DNA of 5,796 nucleotides from assembly GCA_002390745.1 (NCBI GenBank), contig DGQK01000031.1:5475-11270 (forward strand), in the 5' to 3' direction. Positions 1 through 5,796 of this stretch are shown in pieces. The notes beneath the pieces are model-generated. The model made no database searches and was not told the origin of the DNA. It worked only from the letters and a program-made list of their open reading frames with translations. Each line of letters begins with the position of its first letter. The stretch's first letter is position 1. Both the position numbers and the translations under genes were made by a program. Origin of the DNA: Bacteroidetes bacterium UBA4416. GTDB lineage: Bacteria; Bacteroidota; Bacteroidia; B-17B0; Aurantibacillaceae.

Positions 1-541
1 CGAGCCTTATGCCATTGCCAAGATCGCGGGCATAAAAATGTGTGAAAGCTACAAGCGCCAGTATGGCTGCAACTTTATTTCGGTGATGCCCACCAATATG
101 TACGGCCCTAACGACAATTACAACCTGAGCAACTCGCACGTGTTGCCGGCCCTCATCCGGAAGTTTCATGATGCGAAGGAAAGCAATGCGCCTTTTGTAG
201 AGATGTGGGGTACGGGAACCCCAATGCGCGAGTTCCTGCATGCCGACGACCTGGGCGATGCTTGTGTGTTCCTGATGAATACGTACGACGGCGAGCAGTT
301 TGTGAACATTGGTTCGGGGACAGACCTTACGATTAAAGACCTGGCCTTGCTTATCAAGGATATTGTGGGCTACAAAGGCGAGATCAGGCACGACCTTACA
401 AAACCCGATGGGACGCCCCGAAAACTGATGGACGTTTCCTATATCCACTCCCTTGGCTGGAAGCACCGCATCGGGTTGCCGGAAGGCATCAGGCAGGTGT
501 ACGAAGATTTTAAAAACAAAGAAGGCGTGAAAGTATGGTGA
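1..541 (+). CDS. fcl: GDP-L-fucose synthase, C-terminal part (5' truncated by window edge)
   Basis: This is a cytoplasmic NADPH-dependent epimerase/reductase that converts GDP-4-keto-6-deoxy-D-mannose to GDP-L-fucose, a donor for surface glycans. The reading frame is open from the first base, with the first full codon at base 2, so the gene starts outside the window; 179 residues are visible of a usual ~310. The fragment opens exactly at the YxxxK catalytic motif of extended short-chain dehydrogenases (Y3, K7 of the fragment). It continues with PTNMYGPNDNY, the NSH motif (about residues 44-46, whose His matches the family's catalytic His), WGTGTPMREFLHADD (about 69-83) and DGTPRK (about 136-141). 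These are diagnostic of fucose synthase rather than of a generic epimerase. The upstream neighbour is probably GDP-mannose 4,6-dehydratase (gmd), the usual partner, but that lies outside the window. The stop is TGA at 539-541, followed by 64 nt before the next gene on the same strand. No defect is visible. Confidence 0.95.
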   Translation, partial: EPYAIAKIAGIKMCESYKRQYGCNFISVMPTNMYGPNDNYNLSNSHVLPALIRKFHDAKESNAPFVEMWGTGTPMREFLHADDLGDACVFLMNTYDGEQFVNIGSGTDLTIKDLALLIKDIVGYKGEIRHDLTKPDGTPRKLMDVSYIHSLGWKHRIGLPEGIRQVYEDFKNKEGVKVW

Positions 542-550
542 GAAGAATGA

Positions 551-577
551 AAGATTTAAGATAACAAGATATAAGAC
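551..577. repeat. Short degenerate A/G-rich repeat (AAGAT units)
   Basis: In the 64-nt gap between the fucose synthase and the first Wzi-like gene, AAGAT occurs at 551-555, 558-562 and 566-570, with a near copy AAGAC at 573-577. The spacing is 7-8 nt. The tract is low in complexity and mostly purine on this strand. I see no stem-loop or T-run here, so nothing suggests that transcription ends between the two genes. It may simply be the degenerate A/T-rich spacer often seen between Bacteroidota genes. No function is assigned. Confidence 0.3.
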
Positions 578-605
578 CAGTAATGTTTACCAATGATTCT
601 TATCT

Positions 606-2177
606 GTGATAAAATTAAAGTCTATATTTTCATATAATCCAATCTTAAATCTTTTTGTCTTGCTTCTTTTGTCCGGCAGGCTTTGCGGGCAGTTCTACAA
701 TCTTCCCAACGATTATTTTTTCAATACGCTGACGCAGCGCGAGCTGGCCAGGATCGATTCGGAGCAGGTGCATCCTGCCATACAGCCTTACATTCCGTTC
801 TTCAGTAAGCGATACAGCTATGTGGCCGACACCTTTCGCATTTTTAAATACGTGAAGAATGACCCACTCCTGGAAAAGGTATTTTTCGATCACCTGATCC
901 ATATCCGCTCAAAGACCAATGCCTACGAGTTTAAGGTAGACCCGCTCCTGAATGTGGAGCTGGGCAGGGATTACTCGGATACCACCAGTTACAGGAATAC
1001 GTTTACCAACACCCGCGGGTTTGTTGCCAGCGGAAGCATCGGTCGTAATTTTTATTTTGAAAGCCTGTTCTCCGAAAACCAGAGCCAGTTCCCGTATTAT
1101 GTTTCTCATTTTGCCAAACAAACCAGTGTGATTCCGGGCCAGGGCCGGTATAAGGTATATAAAACAACGGGCTTCGATTATGCTTTCTCTTCAGGCTTTG
1201 TATCGTATCAGCCCATCCGGCAACTCAACATCCAGCTCGGGCACGGAAAGCAAAAGATCGGCAACGGCTACCGCTCCCTGCTTCTGAGCGACAACGCATT
1301 TAATTACCCATACCTGCGTGTAACTTCCCAGTGGCTCAAAGGGCGGCTCCAATACACCAACATCTATGCTGTGCTGATGAACCTGGAAACAGGAGGAGCC
1401 AAAACGCCGCTGCATACAGAGCCTTTGTTTCAGAAAAAAGCCGCATCCTTCCAGTACCTGAGCTTTAATGCCAGCAAGCGCATCACAGTTGGCTTATTCC
1501 AGGGGATGATCTGGAATGCCGCCGATAGCATGAACCGCCAGCACCTCGACTGGCAGTATTTTAACCCGGTGATCTTTACCAACCTGGGGTTTTACGGACT
1601 CAGCAATCAGAATAATATCCTGGTTGGAGCGGACCTCAACATCAGGCTGACGAACAGCCTGAGTATTTACGGGCAGTTCATGGCCGACGATTTCAGCAAT
1701 AAAACGGTGTTGGGCAATGCCTTTGGCTACCAGGCCGGCATCCGGTATTTCGATGCCTTTAAGTTAAGGAACCTGATGCTGCAGGTCGAGTATAACGATG
1801 TGGCAGAAGGGTCGTACAACAGCCCATTCGGCACGAGGGCCAACCAGAGTTTTTCGCACTACAATCAGGGACTTGCTTTTACACCAGGCTATGGCAGGGA
1901 AGTCGTGATGCTGGCAGATTATAAGATCAAGCGCATCTTTGCCAATGCGAAGGTGAATCTACAGTACCTGACACTGAACAAATATGCGCTCTACCATAAT
2001 ACACTCGGTCGCTTACAAATAGGTTATACCATAAACCATGCGTACAATTTTAACGTATCTTTAGGATACAATTACAGGTACCAGGATTTTTTATCGTTCA
2101 GCGCATCAAACAATACAACATCGTTTTATTCGATCAGCCTGAAAACCAATTTATATAATACTTATTACGATTTTTAA
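606..2177 (+). CDS. Wzi-like (capsule assembly/RemB-type) outer-membrane beta-barrel protein, first copy
   Basis: The 523-residue product is probably an outer-membrane barrel of the capsule-assembly Wzi family; Bacteroidota homologs are sometimes labelled gliding protein RemB. Wzi in E. coli helps attach capsule to the outer membrane; the role here is inferred. The start is GTG at 606: the frame is closed by TGA at 594-596, and no ATG lies near the N-terminus. This start yields a complete signal peptide, with K3 and K5, a hydrophobic stretch around residues 13-22 and likely cleavage at LCG|Q (28/29). The Cys at 27 lacks a proper lipobox. Residues 219-229 (GNGYRSLLLSD) are the family hallmark, followed by NPVIF, YGQFMADDF and LQVEYNDV. 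Alternating polar/aromatic strands run to a C-terminal YYDF, a typical barrel-assembly signal. It aligns throughout with the gene at 3275-4879 but has diverged at residues 320-341. It ends 3 nt before the WecA-like gene. The family assignment is confident; the ligand is unknown. Confidence 0.85.
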   Translation: MIKLKSIFSYNPILNLFVLLLLSGRLCGQFYNLPNDYFFNTLTQRELARIDSEQVHPAIQPYIPFFSKRYSYVADTFRIFKYVKNDPLLEKVFFDHLIHIRSKTNAYEFKVDPLLNVELGRDYSDTTSYRNTFTNTRGFVASGSIGRNFYFESLFSENQSQFPYYVSHFAKQTSVIPGQGRYKVYKTTGFDYAFSSGFVSYQPIRQLNIQLGHGKQKIGNGYRSLLLSDNAFNYPYLRVTSQWLKGRLQYTNIYAVLMNLETGGAKTPLHTEPLFQKKAASFQYLSFNASKRITVGLFQGMIWNAADSMNRQHLDWQYFNPVIFTNLGFYGLSNQNNILVGADLNIRLTNSLSIYGQFMADDFSNKTVLGNAFGYQAGIRYFDAFKLRNLMLQVEYNDVAEGSYNSPFGTRANQSFSHYNQGLAFTPGYGREVVMLADYKIKRIFANAKVNLQYLTLNKYALYHNTLGRLQIGYTINHAYNFNVSLGYNYRYQDFLSFSASNNTTSFYSISLKTNLYNTYYDF

Positions 2178-2180
2178 TAC

Positions 2181-3275
2181 ATGGTTGTACTTATACTCGT
2201 CTTTATCACTGCCTTTGCAGTTGTTTTATACTCTACACCCGCGCTCATCAAGGTAGCGGTGCTTAAGCGGCTCATCGATATGCCAACCGAGGACCGCAAG
2301 ATCCACAAGCGCGCCGTGCCAACCATTGGGGGCATCATCATCTATGCGGCCACTCTTTTTTCCTTTTCACTCTGGTACAACATCGACGACCTGCACGACT
2401 TTGCCCAGATCTATGAATCGGTAAAGGAGTTTAAGATCCTGGTGGCGACGAGCCTTGTGCTCTTTTTCGTGGGTGTCAAAGATGATATCATCGGTACCTC
2501 GCCCGTGAAAAAGCTGTTTGCCAACATCCTTGTGGGAATGATCCTTGTGCTGATGGGTGATATACGCATTACCGGACTGCACGGCGTATTTGGCGTGGAA
2601 AGCATCCCGCATTGGGGCAGCGTTTTCCTGTCGCTGTTCACTTACATTGTGGTGGTCAATGCGATGAACCTTATTGATGGGATTGACGGGCTGGCGGCCG
2701 GTGTGGGCTTTATCGCCTCTTCCGTATTCGGCACCTGGTTTGTGTTTGCCAATGAGTATACGCTGGCCTCCTTGTCCTTTTCGCTTTCCGGAGCGCTGTT
2801 GGGCTTCCTCATTTTTAATTTCTCTCCGGCCAGGATCTTTATGGGAGATAGCGGCTCACTTATCATCGGGATGTTTATTTGTGTGCTTAGCATTAAGCTC
2901 ATCGAATACCCGCTCTCCAGCCTGGATAATTTTTGGGTGCATATCTCCAAACCCATTGTGGTGATAGCCGCGTTGTGTTACCCGCTCACGGATACGCTGC
3001 GCATTTTTATCATCCGCGCCTCCAAAGGACAGTCGCCCTTTGCGGCGGATAAGAACCACCTGCATCACCGGCTTTTGGATTGCGGCTACACCCATGTGAA
3101 AACGGTAATCATCATTTACCTGTTCAGTTTTATCACGGTTGGCGTATCGTTGCTCAGCTATTTTCTGAACCCCAGCCTGTCGTTGTTTGCTGTGGTGGGC
3201 TGCTGTATCCTGTTTATCCTGTTTGTTCATTTTTCATATAAAGCTGCACAGAAAAAACAAGTCCCTGCTTCTTGA
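2181..3275 (+). CDS. wecA: WecA/MraY-family undecaprenyl-phosphate sugar-1-phosphate transferase
   Basis: This is a polytopic inner-membrane enzyme that transfers a sugar-1-phosphate from a UDP-sugar (classically UDP-GlcNAc) to undecaprenyl phosphate, the first committed step of O-antigen, capsule or teichoic-type glycan synthesis. The 364 residues hold about 11 hydrophobic segments and all family motifs in order: DRKIHKRAVPTIGG (38-51), the Mg-binding DD pair (101-102), NLIDGIDGLA (163-172), the FMGDSGS loop (220-226) and the HLHH motif (293-296). HxHH with KNHLHHRLLD is typical of the WecA/TagO/WbpL branch and argues against MraY of peptidoglycan synthesis. The ATG start lies 3 nt after the preceding stop, and the TGA stop overlaps the next gene's ATG by one base, so all three genes appear translationally coupled. 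Length and motifs are intact. The symbol is by family; the actual sugar (GlcNAc, GalNAc or a rarer 6-deoxy sugar) cannot be read from sequence. Confidence 0.92.
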   Translation: MVVLILVFITAFAVVLYSTPALIKVAVLKRLIDMPTEDRKIHKRAVPTIGGIIIYAATLFSFSLWYNIDDLHDFAQIYESVKEFKILVATSLVLFFVGVKDDIIGTSPVKKLFANILVGMILVLMGDIRITGLHGVFGVESIPHWGSVFLSLFTYIVVVNAMNLIDGIDGLAAGVGFIASSVFGTWFVFANEYTLASLSFSLSGALLGFLIFNFSPARIFMGDSGSLIIGMFICVLSIKLIEYPLSSLDNFWVHISKPIVVIAALCYPLTDTLRIFIIRASKGQSPFAADKNHLHHRLLDCGYTHVKTVIIIYLFSFITVGVSLLSYFLNPSLSLFAVVGCCILFILFVHFSYKAAQKKQVPAS

Positions 3276-3277
3276 TG
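3273..3277 (+). promoter_or_regulatory. TGATG stop/start overlap (translational coupling)
   Basis: The TGA stop of the WecA-like gene (3273-3275) shares its last A with the ATG of the second Wzi-like gene (3275-3277). There is no purine-rich Shine-Dalgarno sequence just upstream, so re-initiation by the terminating ribosome is the natural way to start the downstream gene. A TTG codon at 3272 is in frame and one codon earlier, but the overlapping ATG is the better start. Confidence 0.75.
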
Positions 3278-4879
3278 CGCCTCCCACATAGTTATTTCTT
3301 TGGCTTGATGGTGTTGCTTTGTACCCGCGCAAGCCTGATTTCGCAAAACGATCCACAGGCGCAGAATGTGTTCATCAACCAGGATATGCAGCAGAGCATC
3401 GATCAGTGGAATATCCGCTATCCGGATTTGCGCTTTCATTCGGGCTTTAAGCCTTACCTGAGCGCCACGCTCGAAAACTTTTCGGATACAGCGGTGGAAT
3501 ACCTTCATTATCCGGTCCGGAATTTTTTTCTGAGTAAAACCTTCAACGAAGGGCCTGATAAGCATAACCAGTATAACTTCCAGGCCCTGCCGCTCATTGA
3601 TCTGCAGGCGGGCTACGATATGCTTGGCTCGCGTTTTGTTTCTGAAACGTTTGGGGGAGCACATGCAAAGATTAACATCAACAACGATTTTACCTTTGCG
3701 CTAACCGCTATTGGCGGCAGGGTGAGCTACCCGGGCTTTACAGATACGGTGATTCAAACTACGGGTTTGATCCCGGGCCTGGGCAGGGCTTATAAAAACA
3801 GCGACGGGAGCTATAACTTTTCAAACCTCACGGGTTACCTGTCGTACAGCCCTAACAAAACCTTTAACTTTCAGCTCGGCAAAGACAAGCACTTCATTGG
3901 CGATGGTTACCGCTCCCTGCTTTTATCCGACTTTTCGAATAACAATCCTTACTTCGGCATCAATGCCAATGTCTGGCGTATCCAGTACAACGTGTGGTAT
4001 TCGTGGATGCAGGATTTTTCCCGCTACGATGGCTCGCAGAAAAGCCTGCAAAATAAGTTCGGAACCTTTCATTACCTGAGTTTCAATGCCCTGAAAGAGC
4101 TTAACATTTCTTTTTTTGAAAATGTGGTATGGCAGGGCACAGACACCAACCGTGTGAGGACCTTTGATGTGAATTACCTGAACCCGGTGGTGTTTTACAG
4201 GCCGCAGGAATATTCGGTGGGCTCTTCGGATAACTCGATGATGGGCTTAACGCTTACCGGAAAATTGTTTGGCTGCCTCAAATTGTATGCACAAGGAGTA
4301 GCTGACGAATTTTATCTGAAAGAGATCCGTGCCCGCAAGGGCTGGTGGGCCAACAAGCAGGGCTGGCAATTCGGAGCCAAATACATCAATGCTTTTAACG
4401 TCAAAAACCTGAGCCTTCAGGTGGAATACAACGAAGTAAGGCCCTATACGTATTCGCACGGTAGCGTGCAGCAAAATTACAGCCATTATGGTGCGGCGCT
4501 GGCTCATCCTTTCGGTGCCAACTTCAAAGAGTTCCTGGGTTTTGCAAGCTATCGCGCCAATCGCTGGATGCTTAGCGTTCAGGGCCTTTCGGCCGTGATA
4601 GGTGAGGACACGCTGAACTCCAACCTGGGACAGAACATTTTCTTAAGCTATGCGACGCGCCCTTATGATTATGGGCATAAAACCACGCAGGGCAATAAGC
4701 GCAGGCTCATGCAAAGCGATATCAGGTTCACCTACTACGTTATCCCGAAGATGAACCTGCGCCTGGAGCTTGGGTATATTCAGCGGAGCATCACAGATGA
4801 CCTCGGCTACGAACTGCAGTCGCCTTACATTTATTTTGGTGTGAAGACCAGCATCCACCAGTTCTACAGGGATTTTTAG
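3275..4879 (+). CDS. Wzi-like (capsule assembly/RemB-type) outer-membrane beta-barrel protein, second copy
   Basis: The 534-residue product is a second member of the Wzi/RemB-like outer-membrane barrel family. ATG at 3275 overlaps the previous stop and gives a signal peptide with R2, a hydrophobic core near residues 8-18 and likely cleavage at LIS|Q (residue 22 or so), Gln at +1 being common in Bacteroidota. The hallmark GDGYRSLLLSD lies at 209-219, followed by YLSFNA, a canonical NPVVFYRPQEYSVGSSDN segment (from residue 303), YAQGVADEF, LSLQVEYNEV and NYSHYGAALAHPFG. The protein ends in QFYRDF, with terminal Phe as expected for a BAM substrate. It is collinear with the product of 606-2177, and even DNA is conserved at the hallmark (1266-1283 versus 3905-3922 differ at one base of 18), so the two are paralogs. 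This copy keeps the more typical family motifs. It is probably the last gene of the operon. The role in anchoring or exporting the glycan is inferred from family and context; a gliding role cannot be judged. Confidence 0.87.
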   Translation: MRLPHSYFFGLMVLLCTRASLISQNDPQAQNVFINQDMQQSIDQWNIRYPDLRFHSGFKPYLSATLENFSDTAVEYLHYPVRNFFLSKTFNEGPDKHNQYNFQALPLIDLQAGYDMLGSRFVSETFGGAHAKININNDFTFALTAIGGRVSYPGFTDTVIQTTGLIPGLGRAYKNSDGSYNFSNLTGYLSYSPNKTFNFQLGKDKHFIGDGYRSLLLSDFSNNNPYFGINANVWRIQYNVWYSWMQDFSRYDGSQKSLQNKFGTFHYLSFNALKELNISFFENVVWQGTDTNRVRTFDVNYLNPVVFYRPQEYSVGSSDNSMMGLTLTGKLFGCLKLYAQGVADEFYLKEIRARKGWWANKQGWQFGAKYINAFNVKNLSLQVEYNEVRPYTYSHGSVQQNYSHYGAALAHPFGANFKEFLGFASYRANRWMLSVQGLSAVIGEDTLNSNLGQNIFLSYATRPYDYGHKTTQGNKRRLMQSDIRFTYYVIPKMNLRLELGYIQRSITDDLGYELQSPYIYFGVKTSIHQFYRDF

Positions 4880-4925
4880 TAGTCTGAATCATATAGCAAA
4901 AAAGGGCACTGTCGGCTAAAATTAG

Positions 4926-4933
4926 TACTTTTG
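4926..4933 (+). promoter_or_regulatory. Candidate Bacteroidota -7 promoter element (TACTTTTG)
   Basis: TACTTTTG matches the TAnnTTTG consensus of the primary sigma factor of Bacteroidota exactly. It lies 47 nt after the end of the polysaccharide operon and just before an ATG at 4937. I could not find a convincing TTG/TTTG -33 element about 19 bp upstream, so this is a half-supported promoter. Transcription would begin at about 4939-4941, at or just after that ATG, and would run toward the TPR lipoprotein gene, giving it a ~110-nt leader. Confidence 0.45.
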
Positions 4934-4936
4934 TTC

Positions 4937-4999
4937 ATGGCTTATCAAAATAGAGTTGAGGTGCCAGAACGCAGAATGCACGAGCCGGTTAAGTATTAA
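4937..4999 (+). CDS. Possible 20-codon micro-ORF or gene remnant
   Basis: ATG at 4937 opens a short frame that closes at TAA 4997-4999 and would encode MAYQNRVEVPERRMHEPVKY, a strongly charged peptide without a signal sequence or membrane segment. It sits four bases after a TAnnTTTG-type element. No ribosome binding site is visible, but that is normal for this phylum. Its local base composition (GAGGTGCCAGAACGC) resembles the upstream operon more than the A/T-rich gene downstream. It could be a real micropeptide, a leader peptide, the leftover N-terminus of a lost gene, or chance. I do not recognise the peptide. Confidence 0.2.
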   Translation: MAYQNRVEVPERRMHEPVKY

Positions 5000-5002
5000 C
5001 CG
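4986..5002. repeat. Perfect inverted repeat CGGTTAA-GTA-TTAACCG
   Basis: A 7-bp perfect inverted repeat with a 3-nt spacer is centred at 4994. It is also flanked by a direct CGAGC on each side (4981-4985 and 5001-5005). No T-run follows, so it is not a standard intrinsic terminator. Its symmetry and its place about 47 nt before the TPR lipoprotein start suit an operator for a dimeric regulator or a small RNA hairpin in the leader. It also covers the stop codon of the micro-ORF at 4937-4999. Function is inferred only. Confidence 0.45.
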
Positions 5003-5009
5003 AGCAGTA

Positions 5010-5017
5010 ATATTTTG
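5010..5017 (+). promoter_or_regulatory. Weak candidate -7 element (ATATTTTG) for the TPR lipoprotein gene
   Basis: This A/T-rich octamer ends in TTTG and resembles the TAnnTTTG consensus with the TA shifted by one base (TATTTTG at 5011-5017). It lies about 32 nt upstream of the ATG at 5049, a good distance for a Bacteroidota promoter. If real, the inverted repeat at 4986-5002 would overlap the region between the -33 and -7 elements. It competes with the better match at 4926-4933. Confidence 0.2.
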
Positions 5018-5048
5018 AAGCAAGAAGTCATTACTAATTTCACTTTAG

Positions 5049-5796
5049 ATGAAAAACTTTCTACTGATTTTCCTTGGATTATTTATTGCCTCATGCCATT
5101 TAAAAAATAGCGGTCCATCCTATAAACGGCCAGGCTATTATATTAAAGATTCTATCTTAATTGCCGTTGCATTACAAAATGCTCTTCAACACCCGGAAAA
5201 AAAAGACAGTCTGATAAACGTTGCTTCAAAATCCGGAAAAGGTAATTCAACCCTGATCGATATCTTTCATTATGGGCTTTCAAAGCTTTATATCCAAACA
5301 GGAAAACTGGCAGAGGCAGATAGTATTGCCAAATTAGGCCTGAAAAACATAGGGCTTGATAGTTTAAATTTCAATGCAGGAAAATACTATAACCTTCTTG
5401 GAAGTGTACATGCTTTAAAAAACGAACAAGAAGCTGCCATTACTAATTTTTCGAACGCTATAAAAATTTTTGAACATGCCAATGATTTAAAGCAGGTTGC
5501 AGCTATTCAATTTAATCTTGCTAATTTATTTATGGGCAGGTTGGAATATGAAAAAGCCTATGAATACAGCCTTAAAGCTTCAGAAAAATTAAAAAAATTA
5601 AACGACACCCTTTATTTGCCTATTTGTCAGGGGTTATTGGCAGTTACCAGTAGCAAAACAGGCAAAAATGAAGTCGCAAAAAAGTATGCAGCCGAGGGCC
5701 TGGCAATTAGTAAAAAATATCATAATAGTATGGGAATTGTTTTTGCACAATATGCAAATGCACAAATAGATCTGGAATCCGGCCATCCATTGGAGG
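5049..5796 (+). CDS. TPR-repeat lipoprotein, N-terminal part (3' truncated by window edge)
   Basis: 249 codons are visible from ATG 5049, open to the window end. The N-terminus is a lipoprotein signal: K2, a hydrophobic run from F4 to I13 and the lipobox IASC with Cys16, so the protein should be lipidated in the envelope. From about residue 68 the chain is a series of helix pairs of roughly 34-40 residues with TPR-like Gly/Ala/Tyr spacing, at about 68-101, 109-143, 149-183, 188-223 and one beginning at about 228. An example is YNLLGSVHALKNEQEAAITN. TPR arrays bind proteins or peptides. In Bacteroidota such N-termini often lead to a membrane segment plus histidine kinase or LuxR-type DNA-binding domain, but the missing C-terminus must decide this. 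It is A/T-richer than the upstream operon (21 of 60 G/C at 5401-5460 versus 37 of 60 at 2281-2340), is preceded by its own candidate promoters, and is likely a separate unit unrelated to glycan synthesis. No Shine-Dalgarno sequence precedes it. Confidence 0.8.
   Translation, partial: MKNFLLIFLGLFIASCHLKNSGPSYKRPGYYIKDSILIAVALQNALQHPEKKDSLINVASKSGKGNSTLIDIFHYGLSKLYIQTGKLAEADSIAKLGLKNIGLDSLNFNAGKYYNLLGSVHALKNEQEAAITNFSNAIKIFEHANDLKQVAAIQFNLANLFMGRLEYEKAYEYSLKASEKLKKLNDTLYLPICQGLLAVTSSKTGKNEVAKKYAAEGLAISKKYHNSMGIVFAQYANAQIDLESGHPLE

Noticed and set aside
593..637. ATG at 593 as an alternative start for the first Wzi-like gene through a frameshift
   Set aside because: The frame from 593 ends at a TAA at 635-637 and is not in the barrel protein's frame. 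The GTG at 606 gives a full signal peptide without any frameshift.
684..689. Lipoprotein signal in the first Wzi-like protein (Cys at residue 27)
   Set aside because: The residues before the Cys (G-R-L) do not fit a lipobox; Arg at that place is disfavoured. Cleavage before the Gln at 29 by signal peptidase I and a barrel-type C-terminus fit better.
2674..2964. A 96-codon plus-strand open frame within the WecA-like gene
   Set aside because: It is in another frame of a gene whose catalytic motifs (NLIDGIDGLA, FMGDSGS) span the same bases, and its translation is Pro/Ser/Trp-rich in the way typical of an out-of-frame read.
2856..3664. Long open frames on the minus strand opposite the WecA-like gene and the second Wzi-like gene
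   Set aside because: They lie wholly opposite genes with clear family motifs, and their translations show no recognisable domain or sensible start context. They are shadows of the real frames.
1266..3922. Near-identical 18-base stretches at 1266-1283 and 3905-3922 as a mobile or recombination repeat
   Set aside because: Both encode the same conserved GYRSLL motif in paralogous genes, so shared coding constraint explains the match without a mobile element.
4880..4936. Possible intrinsic terminator after the operon (A-run at 4898-4903 and an AAAATTAGTACTTTT stretch)
   Set aside because: No G/C-rich stem is visible before a T-run on either strand, and the A/T stretch pairs only at its ends. 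I could not support a terminator.

Overview
The window looks like a chromosomal segment from a Bacteroidota (Cytophaga-Flavobacterium-Sphingobacterium type) bacterium. Several things point there. Genes lack Shine-Dalgarno sequences. Predicted export signals are followed by glutamine at the likely cleavage site. Outer-membrane barrel proteins end in phenylalanine. A TAnnTTTG-type promoter element is visible, and the Wzi/RemB-like barrel proteins are of the kind common in that phylum. Species cannot be fixed from the sequence alone.

Bases 1-4879 hold four consecutive plus-strand genes that read as part of a surface-polysaccharide operon. They are the C-terminal half of a GDP-L-fucose synthase (1-541), a Wzi-like outer-membrane beta-barrel protein (606-2177), a WecA/MraY-family polyprenyl-phosphate sugar-1-phosphate transferase (2181-3275), and a second Wzi-like barrel protein (3275-4879). 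Spacing is 64 nt, then 3 nt, then a 1-nt stop/start overlap (TGATG), so the last three genes are very likely co-transcribed and translationally coupled. The pathway logic fits: fucose synthase makes a nucleotide-sugar precursor, the WecA-like enzyme starts a glycan on the lipid carrier at the inner membrane, and the two Wzi-like barrels probably organise or anchor the finished polysaccharide at the outer membrane.

Bases 4880-5048 form a 169-bp intergenic region at the end of the operon. It carries a candidate Bacteroidota -7 promoter element (4926-4933), a 20-codon micro-ORF just after it (4937-4999), and a perfect 7-bp inverted repeat with a 3-nt spacer (4986-5002).

Bases 5049-5796 hold the start of a different, visibly A/T-richer gene. 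It encodes a lipoprotein with a run of TPR-like helical repeats, and its C-terminus lies beyond the window.

Most of the window is recognisable surface-glycan biology. The most unusual points are the two divergent Wzi-like paralogs sandwiching the initiating transferase, and the structured intergenic segment before the TPR lipoprotein. I see no CRISPR array, tRNA, rRNA, insertion sequence or phage gene.
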